Notes: generated from the sequence alone by a model not told the origin. DNA of 64,000 nucleotides from Actibacterium pelagium (GCF_002285415.1 NZ_NSBU01000004.1:310001-374000), one strand, 5' to 3'. Positions 36,180 to 44,686 are shown, counted from the first letter of the stretch. Made by a program: numbers and translations.

Positions 36180-36860
36180 TTATTGAGCGGCCGACAAGCC
36201 AAGGGTCAGCGCCTCGGACGCTGCCTTGAAGTTCGGGCTGTCGTTGTCGATCAGGTTCGCGGCTTCGTAGGCAACGCTGTCGGCAACGGGCGCGCCTGAA
36301 CCGGTTTCAACGCCTTCCGCAATCCCGCGCAGTTCCGTCAGCAAGGCCGCTGTATCGCCGCTTGATCCATCCGCCATGGAGGCCAGTTCATCCCGGATTT
36401 CCTTCAGGCGATCAACGTGTTCGTCCAAGGCCCCGTCGTCAGGACGAAGTTCGATATAGGTGCGGATAGCCCATGCGGCTTTCTGGCCCAGAAGCTCGCC
36501 AAAGGCCGGCATTTTGGTGATCCCGTTCTGGGTATAGCCGTACTGAAAACGCTCGACGTACCATTCATCGCCGAACTCTTCGGCCTCGAGATAGCGCAGG
36601 TCAGGCGCCAACCCGCCCGACACGGCACCCAGACCATGGCAGCGCGCGCAGTTCTGGTTATAACCGCTGGCACCGATCTCATTCGCGGTTGCCAGAACCT
36701 CTCCGCCCTGGCTGCGATAGGGGTTTTCGGTCAGCCATTCCTCGCCTACGTCGGGCAGGGCGTCGGTGTTCATGGGCTGCGGGGCCACGTCACCGTGTGC
36801 CACCACCATGGTGGCTGCAGCGGAAAGGCCCAGCGCGGTCAGAATCGATTTGATGGTCAT
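36180..36860 (-). CDS. Cytochrome c550, PedF/ExaB-like electron acceptor
   Basis: 226-residue periplasmic cytochrome c with one haem site CARCH (Cys71, Cys74, His75) and likely axial Met in ITKMPAFGEL. Signal peptide LSAAATMVVAHG. The long C-terminal extension after about residue 130 is Ala-rich and helical, as in the PedF-type cytochromes linked to PQQ alcohol dehydrogenases. Likely electron acceptor of the quinoprotein encoded 13 kb away in the same locus. A GGAGG ribosome-binding site sets the start; an open frame extends 40 codons upstream without one. Confidence 0.9.
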   Translation of the reverse strand: MTIKSILTALGLSAAATMVVAHGDVAPQPMNTDALPDVGEEWLTENPYRSQGGEVLATANEIGASGYNQNCARCHGLGAVSGGLAPDLRYLEAEEFGDEWYVERFQYGYTQNGITKMPAFGELLGQKAAWAIRTYIELRPDDGALDEHVDRLKEIRDELASMADGSSGDTAALLTELRGIAEGVETGSGAPVADSVAYEAANLIDNDSPNFKAASEALTLGLSAAQ

Positions 36861-36921
36861 GTCTTCCTCCACAAGACGCGAGTGATTGAGGCTGTTTACC
36901 TCGCCCTTGCAGCATCCATCT

Positions 36922-36933
36922 ATTCGACCTTCG
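36922..36933 (+). promoter_or_regulatory. Degenerate TACGACC-type element before the ABC-system operon
   Basis: ATTCGACCTTCG lies about 82 nt before the substrate-binding protein start and 62 nt before the divergent c550 gene. It differs from the TACGACCTTTG form at two positions; weaker evidence than the other copies. Confidence 0.35.
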
Positions 36934-37015
36934 TTTAAGGTTTGGGCAAATTGCAACTTTGGTCTAATGGCAGCAGACAAGCTGCCCGCTTTACGTTTGA
37001 AGCGGGAGGAAAACT

Positions 37016-38188
37016 ATGTCGATCCGCAGGCGTCTTTGGGCCCGAGCGCTGACCGCGCTGATGATTGCTGCCACACCGGCATTGGCGATCGACATTCCCG
37101 TTGTCTATTTGAAGCAAGTGCGGGATGCGCCCCCCGTCCTGTCGAACCTCGATCCGCTTCCGGAAGACTTGGGCCTTGCTGGGGCCGAGGTCGGGCTGGC
37201 CGACAACAAGACCACCGGCGGCTTCATGGGTCACAATTACACGCTGGAAATGGCCGTGGTCCCTGTTGGCGACGACATTGCGAAAGCCGCCGAAGAGGCG
37301 CTGGCCCGGTCACCCTTCCTGATTCTCGACGTTCAGGGCGCGGACGTCACCGCCATCGCCGACCTGCCCGCTGCCCAATCTGCGCTGCTGTTCAACGCCG
37401 CCGACCCCTCGCCTGCGTTGCGAGGCGAAGACTGCCGCACCAACGTGTTTCATACCCTGCCCTCTCTGACTATGCGGGCCGATGCGCTGATGCAGTTCAT
37501 CCGCTTTAAGAAATGGGACAAGCTGGCCCTGATCGAAGGCACCCACGCCGGTGACCTCGCCTGGTCCAAGGCCATGACCGACAGCGCCACCAAATTCGGC
37601 CTGAAGATTCGCAAATCCAAGACATGGGCCTTTGACGCTGACATGCGTCGGAATGCAGCGCAGGAAGTGCCCCTGTTCACCCAAGAGCTGGGTGACTACG
37701 ACTTGCTGTTGGTGGCTGACGAATTGAACGACTTCGCGCGCTACATCCCGATGAACACCTGGCTGCCCCGCCCCGTCGCCGGGTCCGAAGGGTTGGTCCC
37801 CACCACGTGGTCCCGCGTGGTCGAACAATGGGGCGCGGCCCAGCTGCAATCGCGATTCCACGAACACGCAGCCCGCGACATGCGCCCGCAGGATTATGCC
37901 GCATGGGCCGCCATCCGTACCGTGGGCGAGGCCGTAACCCGGACCGGTGGCAACGACCCCAAAGCGCTGCGCGATTACATCCTGTCCGAGAATTTCGAAC
38001 TGGCCGCTTTCAAGGGCCGCCCGCTGTCCTTCCGCACTTGGAACGGCCAGATGCGCCAGCCGATCCCGCTGGTAACCCAAACCGCGCTTGTGGCTCAGGC
38101 CCCCTTGCCCGGCTACCTGCACCAACGAACCGAGCTAGACACGCTTGGCACCGATCAACCCGAATCGACCTGTAAGGCCTTCCAATGA
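37016..38188 (+). CDS. Branched-chain-type substrate-binding protein of the PQQ alcohol system ABC transporter
   Basis: 390 residues, signal peptide to about residue 25 (ALTALMIAATPALA), then a periplasmic binding fold of the leucine/isoleucine/valine type (VVYLKQVRDAPPVLSNLDPL, cited as YLKQVRDAPP; FRTWNGQMRQPIPLV). This family is found specifically next to PQQ-dependent alcohol dehydrogenases. It begins an operon that continues with the propeller, small secreted protein, ATPase and permease, with 4-nt overlaps. The GGGAGGA site fixes the start. Confidence 0.87.
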   Translation: MSIRRRLWARALTALMIAATPALAIDIPVVYLKQVRDAPPVLSNLDPLPEDLGLAGAEVGLADNKTTGGFMGHNYTLEMAVVPVGDDIAKAAEEALARSPFLILDVQGADVTAIADLPAAQSALLFNAADPSPALRGEDCRTNVFHTLPSLTMRADALMQFIRFKKWDKLALIEGTHAGDLAWSKAMTDSATKFGLKIRKSKTWAFDADMRRNAAQEVPLFTQELGDYDLLLVADELNDFARYIPMNTWLPRPVAGSEGLVPTTWSRVVEQWGAAQLQSRFHEHAARDMRPQDYAAWAAIRTVGEAVTRTGGNDPKALRDYILSENFELAAFKGRPLSFRTWNGQMRQPIPLVTQTALVAQAPLPGYLHQRTELDTLGTDQPESTCKAFQ

Positions 38189-39162
38189 CCTTTAAGACAT
38201 GCCTCCGCCCGATCCTAAGCGCCACGGCCATCAGCATACTGGCCCTGCCAGCTTTGTCCGAGGAAATCTGGGTCACCAACGAAAAGGACGACACGATTAG
38301 CGTGATCGACGTCGCAACATTGGAAGTCACCCGTACCATCCCCACCGGCGAACGCCCGCGCGGGATCACCTTCTCCAAGGACTATTCCCGCGTTTACATC
38401 TGCGCTTCTGACAGCGACACGGTGCAGGTCATGGACCCCGAAACCGGGAAGATCCTGCACGACCTGCCCTCGGGCGAAGACCCAGAGCAGTTCGTCCTGC
38501 ATCCCAACGACCGCCACCTCTATATCGCCAACGAAGATGACGCGGTGACCACCGTGGTCGACACCGAAACCCGAAAAGTGATCGCCCAAATCAACGTCGG
38601 CATCGAGCCCGAGGGCATGGCGGTCTCTCCTGATGGCAAGATCGCCATCACCACATCCGAGACCACCAATATGGCCCACTGGATCGACACCGAAACGCGC
38701 GAGCTGTTCGCCAATACACTTGTCGATTCCCGCCCGCGCCATGCCGAATTCGCGGCAGGCGGGTCCGAGCTGTGGGTCAGCTCTGAAATTGGTGGCACGG
38801 TCACAGTGTTTGATGTCGAAACCCAAGCCGAGAAAGGCAAGATCCGGTTCGAGGTCAAGGGCGTCCACCCGGACCGCGTTCAGCCCGTCGGGTTCGAGTT
38901 CACCGAGGATGAGAAAACTGTCTTCATCGCCCTTGGACCCTCGAACCACGTCGCCGTAGTGAATGCCGAAACGCTGGAAGTCGAAAAATACATCCTCGTC
39001 GGACGTCGCGTTTGGCACATGGATTTCAACACCGACAAGTCGCTTCTGTTCACCACGAACGGTGTGTCCGGTGACGTGACCGTGATCGACGTCGCCAAGC
39101 GCGAGCCGCTCAAATCCATCAAAGTGGGCCGCTTCCCATGGGGCGCGGCTCTGCGCCCCTAA
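38185..39162 (+). CDS. YVTN-type beta-propeller protein of PQQ-dependent catabolism
   Basis: 325 residues with a signal peptide (SATAISILALPALS) and about seven YVTN-like blades: IWVTNEKDDTISVIDVATLE, given here as ISVIDVATLE, VYICASDSDTVQVMD, LYIANEDDAVTTVVD, LFTTNGVSGDVTVIDV. Family members accompany PQQ alcohol dehydrogenase ABC systems; function unknown, possibly a docking or scaffold protein in the periplasm. Overlaps the binding-protein gene by 4 nt. It ends before a 44-bp tandem repeat. Confidence 0.87.
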   Translation: MTFKTCLRPILSATAISILALPALSEEIWVTNEKDDTISVIDVATLEVTRTIPTGERPRGITFSKDYSRVYICASDSDTVQVMDPETGKILHDLPSGEDPEQFVLHPNDRHLYIANEDDAVTTVVDTETRKVIAQINVGIEPEGMAVSPDGKIAITTSETTNMAHWIDTETRELFANTLVDSRPRHAEFAAGGSELWVSSEIGGTVTVFDVETQAEKGKIRFEVKGVHPDRVQPVGFEFTEDEKTVFIALGPSNHVAVVNAETLEVEKYILVGRRVWHMDFNTDKSLLFTTNGVSGDVTVIDVAKREPLKSIKVGRFPWGAALRP

Positions 39163-39165
39163 AAA

Positions 39166-39209
39166 CTCATATGCTCCTCATATGTAGGTCATATGCAGGT
39201 CATACACTC
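39166..39209. repeat. Four tandem 11-bp repeats containing CATATG
   Basis: Units are CTCATATGCTC, CTCATATGTAG, GTCATATGCAG and GTCATACACTC, directly abutting in the 63-nt gap between the propeller gene and the small secreted protein gene. The 11-bp period equals about one DNA turn, so all CATATG cores face the same way. Confidence 0.75.
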
Positions 39210-39225
39210 AAAACCGGAGAAAATC

Positions 39226-39678
39226 ATGATCCGCACCCTTCCCCTGATCCTGTCCATGGCGCTGTCCGTAACGACCCCGGCGCTAGCCGATGACGATGAT
39301 GATGACGACGGTTTCGGGCTGGCCGGCATCCTGTCGGCCTCGAACAAGGAAGACCTGCCGCCGATCATCCTGTCAGCTGGCATACCCCTTGCCGACGCCC
39401 CGTGGGAGCTGAAATCCGGCACCTATTACGAGTTCGAAATCGAGGGCGATGGCAGCCAAGAACTGGCACTGGTTGGGCCAGAATTCTTCCGCGCCATCTG
39501 GGTGGACGAGATCGTGGTCGAGGGCCTTGAAATCCGCCCGCTTGGGCTGGATTCGGTCGAATTCGACGAGGCAGGCGAGATGGAGATCGGCTTTGTCGCC
39601 ATCAAACCCGGCAGCTACTACCTGAAGGTTCCCGGTTCCACCGGTGAAACCCAGCGACTGGAGATCACCATCAAGTGA
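39226..39678 (+). CDS. Small secreted acidic protein of the PQQ-ABC operon
   Basis: 150 residues with a signal peptide (IRTLPLILSMALSVTTPALA) followed by a run of seven Asp (ADDDDDDDGFG) and a mature domain with FFRAIWVDEIVVEGLEI and KPGSYYLKVPGST, the latter resembling cupredoxin-like beta strands without visible copper ligands. Function unknown; position between the propeller and the ATPase points to the same complex. GGAGA precedes the ATG; the next gene overlaps it by 4 nt. Confidence 0.75.
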   Translation: MIRTLPLILSMALSVTTPALADDDDDDDGFGLAGILSASNKEDLPPIILSAGIPLADAPWELKSGTYYEFEIEGDGSQELALVGPEFFRAIWVDEIVVEGLEIRPLGLDSVEFDEAGEMEIGFVAIKPGSYYLKVPGSTGETQRLEITIK

Positions 39679-40394
39679 CAGGATTACACGTCGAGAAGCT
39701 GAGTTATCGCTATGGCGCCAAACAGGCGCTGAAACAGGTCAGCTTCGGCGTGTCCCCCGGACAATTCTGCGCGCTTCTTGGCCCCAATGGGGCAGGAAAA
39801 TCCACTCTTTTCAGCTTGTTAACCCGGTTGTTCACCACTCCAGATGGTCAGATCACCATCGCGGGGCATGACCTGCGGCGCGAGCCTCGCAAGGCGCTGG
39901 CAAAGATTGGGGTCGTCTTCCAGCAGTCCACACTGGACCTTGACCTGACCGTCCATCGCAACCTGACTTACTTCGCCGCACTCCATGGGCTTTCAGGGCG
40001 CGAAGCTGCCAAGCGTATCGACGCGGCGCTTGATCGACTGAACATGTCCGAACGCCGCCATGAACGGGCGCGGGACCTGAACGGCGGCCACCGCCGCCGG
40101 ACAGAGATCGCCCGCTGCCTAATCCACGACCCTGCCGTGCTTCTACTTGACGAGCCCACCGTGGGGCTGGATGCCGCCACCCGTCGCGCGATCACCGACC
40201 ACGTCCACGACCTGTCGGAAAACGACGGCCTGACTGTCCTGTGGGCCACTCATCTGGCCGACGAGGTCCGCGACACCGACCAGCTTGTCGTCCTGCATCA
40301 TGGGGAGATTCTGGCCAACAACAGCTGCGCAGCACTTCGCGGTAACCAAGCGTTAGCCGATTTTTTCCTAGATCTGACAGGGGCAGAGGCATGA
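39675..40394 (+). CDS. ABC transporter ATP-binding protein of the PQQ alcohol system
   Basis: 239-residue ATPase: Walker A GPNGAGKST, Q-loop GVVFQQ, signature LNGGHRRRTEIARCL (GGHRRR replaces the usual SGGQ), Walker B VLLLDEPTVGLD and the switch His in WATHLADE. This is the ATPase family found with PQQ-dependent alcohol dehydrogenases. GTG start in the GTGA overlap with the upstream gene. Works with the permease that overlaps its stop. Confidence 0.9.
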   Translation: MTGLHVEKLSYRYGAKQALKQVSFGVSPGQFCALLGPNGAGKSTLFSLLTRLFTTPDGQITIAGHDLRREPRKALAKIGVVFQQSTLDLDLTVHRNLTYFAALHGLSGREAAKRIDAALDRLNMSERRHERARDLNGGHRRRTEIARCLIHDPAVLLLDEPTVGLDAATRRAITDHVHDLSENDGLTVLWATHLADEVRDTDQLVVLHHGEILANNSCAALRGNQALADFFLDLTGAEA

Positions 40395-41182
40395 CCCCCG
40401 CCCTGATCGCACTGCGCGCCATCGTACTGCGCGAGGCCCTGCGGTTCGTTCGCCAACGCGGTCGTTTCATCGCGGCCCTTGTACGCCCCTTGGTCTGGCT
40501 GATCGTCTTCGCAGCTGGTTTCCGCGCCGCGCTTGGCCTGTCGATCACACCGCCCTATCAGACCTACACAACCTACGAGACCTACATTGTCCCCGGCTTG
40601 TGCGGGATGATCGTGCTGTTCAACGGAATGCAAAGCTCTCTGTCGCTGGTCTATGACCGGGAAATGGGCTCCATGCGCCTGCTGCTGACCAGCCCCCTGC
40701 CGCGCTGGTGGCTGCTGGTGTGCCGCCTGATCGCTTCGACGTCGATCTCGATACTGCAGGTCTACAGCTTCCTTGCCATCGCCGCGATTTACGGGATCAC
40801 CTTACCGTGGCAGGGGTATCTGTACGTCCTGCCCGCGCTGGCCATCGCCGGGGTGATGCTGGGTGCGCTTGGGCTTGCCCTGTCATCACTAATCAAGCAG
40901 TTGGAAAACTTCGCGGGCGTTATGAACTTCGTCATCTTCCCGATGTTTTTCCTGTCTTCGGCGCTTTACCCACTTTGGAAAATGGCCGAAAGCTCCGAGC
41001 TGTTACACGACATTTGCGCCGTAAACCCATTCACCCATGCGGTAGAGCTGATCCGCTTCGCTCTTTACGCCCAGTTCAACGCAATGGCACTGGTGTGGAC
41101 GTGCCTTGCGGGTGTGATCCTTTTGGCGCTGGCGCTTTGGGGCTACGACCCGGCACGAGGGCTTGTACGTCGCAAGGGCTGA
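40391..41182 (+). CDS. ABC transporter permease of the PQQ alcohol system (PedC-like)
   Basis: 263-residue ABC-2-type permease with six probable transmembrane helices (PLVWLIVFAAGFRAALGL; GLCGMIVLFNGMQSSLSLVY cited as GMIVLFNGMQ; WTCLAGVILLALALW near the end). PedC-type permeases are fixed partners of PQQ alcohol dehydrogenase loci; the transported molecule is not known. Coupled to the ATPase gene by ATGA. A TACGACC element and the Sel1-like gene follow. Confidence 0.88.
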   Translation: MTPALIALRAIVLREALRFVRQRGRFIAALVRPLVWLIVFAAGFRAALGLSITPPYQTYTTYETYIVPGLCGMIVLFNGMQSSLSLVYDREMGSMRLLLTSPLPRWWLLVCRLIASTSISILQVYSFLAIAAIYGITLPWQGYLYVLPALAIAGVMLGALGLALSSLIKQLENFAGVMNFVIFPMFFLSSALYPLWKMAESSELLHDICAVNPFTHAVELIRFALYAQFNAMALVWTCLAGVILLALALWGYDPARGLVRRKG

Positions 41183-41188
41183 CCTTTT

Positions 41189-41202
41189 CTACGACCCTAA
41201 GG
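41189..41202 (+). promoter_or_regulatory. TACGACC-type element upstream of the Sel1-like gene
   Basis: CTACGACCCTAAGG starts 66 nt before the ATG and matches the LuxR-gene copy (24853-24865) except for one extra C. Suggests the last gene of the locus has its own regulated promoter although it follows the permease by 72 nt. Confidence 0.5.
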
Positions 41203-41254
41203 CGCGTGAATGCGGCCCCCTGTTTTGCTAATCTTCACCGCGAAAGGATGTGCC

Positions 41255-41791
41255 ATGAAACACCTCGCGATCATCTTGACCTGCCTCTTCAGCGCCCCGA
41301 CCTTCGCCGAGAGCGACGAGTTGGGTGACCTGAACCCAGACGAGCTTTCGCTAAACCGCGTGATGGAGAATATCAAACGCGGGCAAACGGACATGACCAC
41401 CTGCGCCTCGGGCTATTTCATCACCAAGAAGGGTGACCACGATAAAGCCCGCGCGCTGTTTAGGACCTGCGCCGAGGCTGGGTATACGGGCGCAATGACG
41501 TGGATGTCCCAGTTGGATAACAATGGGTTAGGTGGCGAATACAACCCCGATGCCGCCGCCCGTTGGGACAAGCGCGCGGCAGATGCTGGCGACCCGGTGG
41601 GCAAGTTCAACTATGGCATCAACCTGATGCGCGGACATGGTGTTAAGCGCGACGAAGCTGCCGGGCGGGCACTGGTCGATGAGGCCGCCCGCGAGGGTCT
41701 TCAGATTGCCAAACGCTTGCAAGGCGCTGACTATGATCTGGACGAAGTTACGCCTGACGCGGACAACTGGAAATACGCCCCCTTGTTCTGA
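41255..41791 (+). CDS. Secreted Sel1-like repeat protein
   Basis: 178 residues with signal peptide (AIILTCLFSAPTFA) and Sel1-type helical repeats (DKARALFRTCAEAGYTGAM, GEYNPDAAARWDKRAADAGD, GVKRDEAAGRALVDEAAREG). Such repeats mediate protein contacts. An AAAGGA site fits this start rather than the ATG 45 nt earlier. Two cysteines (TCASG, RTCAEAG) may pair. Similar small helical-repeat proteins sit in other PQQ alcohol loci; precise role unknown. Confidence 0.8.
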   Translation: MKHLAIILTCLFSAPTFAESDELGDLNPDELSLNRVMENIKRGQTDMTTCASGYFITKKGDHDKARALFRTCAEAGYTGAMTWMSQLDNNGLGGEYNPDAAARWDKRAADAGDPVGKFNYGINLMRGHGVKRDEAAGRALVDEAAREGLQIAKRLQGADYDLDEVTPDADNWKYAPLF

Positions 41792-42021
41792 TTTCAGAGC
41801 CTATTTCCGGTTTATCCGCAAAATCTAAGACCAAAGAATGAAGCGGCCAGAACCAAAGCTTGATCCGCCTCAAATCACGCCTTCTTGGGGCCGCAATATA
41901 GGCCTGAGCGACTCAAGCAGGACGCAATGAACCGAGCCATCCCTACCCTTTTCGCTGCCGCAACCCTGCTTTCGAAATAGGTTGATCTTGTTGCGCTAGC
42001 CAGCCATCAGGGCGCGCTTTT
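41792..42021. other. Intergenic gap with a signal-peptide-like mini-ORF
   Basis: The 230-nt gap holds a 17-codon plus-strand frame at 41927-41980 (MNRAIPTLFAAATLLSK) with AGGA 4 nt upstream. It reads like a truncated secretion signal and may be the remnant of a lost secreted-protein gene. Otherwise I see nothing in the gap. Confidence 0.3.
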
Positions 42022-43227
42022 CTAGGTGATCGCGCCTTCGACCTCTTCATACAGGCGTGACACGCCCGGAACCAAAGGCAACAGCGTGCCCTGAATCGCG
42101 TGATAGATGTCAGGCTTGCCTGCAAACTGGGTCGCATCGGGCTTTCCGTCGGCATCAATTTCCGGAATCCAGCCGCCGGTCTCGTCGATGAAATGTTTCT
42201 GCGCGAAGGTCCAACAATCGTTGTACCATTTCTGATCCACGGGCTGGGGGTCGACCTTCATCAGCGCGGCCAAAGCCCCGATCGCCTCGGTCAATGGCCA
42301 CCAGTAGCGGTTACTGACATCAACGGTCCCGTCGAACCGCAGGGTGTAGGCAAAACCACCGTCGGTCTTGTTCCACGCATCTTCCAGCGCCCGATAGATC
42401 ACGCACCGCGCCTTGCGGATCGCGGTGGCGTCGGTTCGCCCGCTCAGGTCCCAATATTGTAAAAGGAGCCTGCCCAGCTCAAACGAATGACCCGGCGTGG
42501 TACCCGCGGGTTTGAACATGGGGTCGCCTGCATATTCGACGTCTACCGTCCAGTTGGCCGAGTAATGCTCTGGCAGGCGCCAACCATATGTGGGTGCCAT
42601 GTGATCAAAAAAGAATGCCAAGATACGGCCCGCCCGAGTCAGGTATTTGTCATTGCCGGTAACCTCATAGGCGGTCAACAGCGCCTCGACCCCGTGCATG
42701 TTCGCGTTCATGCCGCGATAGGGCAGAAGCTGCGACCAGTCTTGAGAATATTCATCCACGAACAGCTCGGCATCTTCATCCCAAAAGTGTTGATCAAGAA
42801 TACCGTCGATATCGTCCAACAATTTGGCCGCATCGGGGTGGCCCACATGGGTTGCCGCAGCCGCCGCCAAAAGCACGAAGACATGCCCATAGGCCAGCTT
42901 GCGCCCATCTTGAATCCCGTCAGGCCCTACACCCCAGGCGTATCCGCCATGATCAGCGTCCCGATGGCCGTCCCAAAGGTAGCGTACACCTTGATCAATG
43001 ATCGCATCACTGCCCGCAAACCCGGCCTGTTTGCCCAAGGAGTAGCTGTGGACCAATCGAGTTGTCGTGTGCAGCTCTTGCGTCGTGAACGCCAAGGGCG
43101 CGCCCTTTGCATCCAGGACATAAAACCCACCATCTGGGTTGATGCTGGCGGCAAAGAATTCAAACTGGGCCCGCGCTTGCGATCGAAGCCAATCCTGATG
43201 GGTCTGATCATGTATGAACTCTGGCAT
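42022..43227 (-). CDS. AGE-family sugar epimerase/isomerase
   Basis: 401-residue (alpha/alpha)6-barrel enzyme of the N-acylglucosamine 2-epimerase superfamily, which includes mannose and sulfoquinovose isomerases (YihS). Catalytic-histidine contexts are visible: NANMHGVEALL, GTTPGHSFELGRLL and DIYHAIQGTLLP. The conserved Trp-rich barrel appears as RYWWPLTEAIG. Substrate cannot be settled; an aldose-ketose isomerase on mannose or sulfoquinovose is likeliest. The start at MPEFIHD is the family-like one; the frame is open 25 codons upstream. Stands alone, with no sugar transporter adjacent. Confidence 0.85.
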   Translation of the reverse strand: MPEFIHDQTHQDWLRSQARAQFEFFAASINPDGGFYVLDAKGAPLAFTTQELHTTTRLVHSYSLGKQAGFAGSDAIIDQGVRYLWDGHRDADHGGYAWGVGPDGIQDGRKLAYGHVFVLLAAAAATHVGHPDAAKLLDDIDGILDQHFWDEDAELFVDEYSQDWSQLLPYRGMNANMHGVEALLTAYEVTGNDKYLTRAGRILAFFFDHMAPTYGWRLPEHYSANWTVDVEYAGDPMFKPAGTTPGHSFELGRLLLQYWDLSGRTDATAIRKARCVIYRALEDAWNKTDGGFAYTLRFDGTVDVSNRYWWPLTEAIGALAALMKVDPQPVDQKWYNDCWTFAQKHFIDETGGWIPEIDADGKPDATQFAGKPDIYHAIQGTLLPLVPGVSRLYEEVEGAIT

Positions 43228-43438
43228 GGTCCGTCCTTTGGCTCTGCTTGGGAGTCTTTTCCCGCATGACCCAAATACTGCACAACTGGTCGCTTTCACC
43301 AAGGAAACCTGTTCGGAACGTGCGGCCTCCTGTCTGTTGGGCCGCGCGAGAGGTGTTTACCAAAAGAAAAGGGCCACCTCGGCCAAGCGCTGATCGCTTT
43401 TACCAAGGCGGCCCGGTTCAGGCTTTAAGGTTGCTGGC

Positions 43439-44659
43439 CTATTCGGCCGGGACTGTGGCTGCGGGTGTCGACGACCGGCCGAAATGCATGTGGTTCAATT
43501 TCAAAACCAGCAGGATCATCGCAAACTGAAGGATCAGCGCCGGGGCGGTTGCGACCCAATAGGCCACTCCGAACTTGGCGATCAGACCGGTCGCAACCAG
43601 ACCTTTGTTGACCCAGAAGTGCAGCATGACGGACAGGGCCACACCCGGGCAAACCAGCGCATAGGACCCGGCAGAGCGCTTGCCGTCCTCGGACAGGAAG
43701 GTCTGCACATATTTCTGACGACGCAGGATGGCCACGCCAAGCAGCGCAAACAGAACCTGAACCGACAGGAACTTGGTCAGCAGGGTAAAGGTCTCACCCG
43801 CGCCGCCATGGACGTCAAAAGTGGTGTGCAACCCGTGGTTCATGCGCATCATGGCGATGCCGATGACAGTGACGATCGGGATCACAATCATCAGGGTCGG
43901 GGCGGCTTCGGGATTGGTGCCGTGCTGAACCATCGAGATCACCGCCAGAACCATTGCGACAATGGTGATGATGACGGCGGCAGTGATAAAGATGGTCGAC
44001 AGCACAACCGATGTGCCAACAATCCAAGACGTTCCCGACATCGCGGACGGGGCGGCCAGACCGACACCCACCATCGCCAGCGCAAAGGCCGGCAGAAGCT
44101 GCGCGAAAGAGTTGTTGGCTTTCAGGTCAAACCCACCGTCGCCAAGAACTCTGCCAAAGAACTGGCCCAGAAGGCGGAAGGCGAAGACCCCGATGGCAAC
44201 GAATGCGATGATGGCCAAGGGGAACAGGTATTCGACAACGCTCCACAGACCCGGAACGAACACAAGGCCAAGGATAAAGCCCACGTTCACAGCCATGGCC
44301 AGAGCCAGCGGCAAGGCTTTCATCTGCGATTCCGCATTGGTGCCGTGGATGTTGTCATAGGCTCCGGACTTCTTGAACGCGCTTAGCTGGCGCAAGTTCC
44401 AGATCAGCGATTTGTAGTGGAGCACCGCAAAGAAAGCGATGCCAAGCATCGCGACGGCCACCATGGCCTGCCCAATAATGTCCTGCGAGGTGGCATATTT
44501 CAGGATGTCCTCGAACACCGGGACGGGTTGGCCCGGATGCGGCACCCAAAACATCAGGTACATGAAAAATGTGACCACAAGGCCACCTGCCCCAAGCGAG
44601 GCCAGAAAATACAGCGGGGAATAACGTTGCTCTGCGACGGATTGGGTCGAACCAGACAT
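43439..44659 (-). CDS. Polytopic membrane protein, family not assigned
   Basis: 406 residues with about ten transmembrane helices and short loops (LASLGAGGLVVTFFMYLMFW at the N terminus; ALPLALAMAVNVGFILGLVF; ILQFAMILLVLKLNHMHFG at the end). It has MRMNHGLHT and conserved-looking His/Met positions in helices. The general layout resembles tellurite-resistance/dicarboxylate-type (TDT/SLAC1-like) transporters, and it may belong to the TsoY group, but I cannot confirm either. GGAGA precedes the ATG. It lies between the AGE gene and sitABCD, all on the minus strand. Confidence 0.75.
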   Translation of the reverse strand: MSGSTQSVAEQRYSPLYFLASLGAGGLVVTFFMYLMFWVPHPGQPVPVFEDILKYATSQDIIGQAMVAVAMLGIAFFAVLHYKSLIWNLRQLSAFKKSGAYDNIHGTNAESQMKALPLALAMAVNVGFILGLVFVPGLWSVVEYLFPLAIIAFVAIGVFAFRLLGQFFGRVLGDGGFDLKANNSFAQLLPAFALAMVGVGLAAPSAMSGTSWIVGTSVVLSTIFITAAVIITIVAMVLAVISMVQHGTNPEAAPTLMIVIPIVTVIGIAMMRMNHGLHTTFDVHGGAGETFTLLTKFLSVQVLFALLGVAILRRQKYVQTFLSEDGKRSAGSYALVCPGVALSVMLHFWVNKGLVATGLIAKFGVAYWVATAPALILQFAMILLVLKLNHMHFGRSSTPAATVPAE

Positions 44660-44686
44660 GGCAGGTCTCCTTTTCTTCGTTCATCC

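Noticed and set aside
43228-43438. Small gene or riboswitch between AGE gene and membrane protein
   Set aside because: No frame with a start signal and no convincing aptamer-like structure; only short GC repeats.
43484-44386. 300-codon plus frame opposite the membrane protein
   Set aside because: Antisense to a clear ten-helix gene; strongly polar low-complexity composition typical of a mirror of hydrophobic codons.
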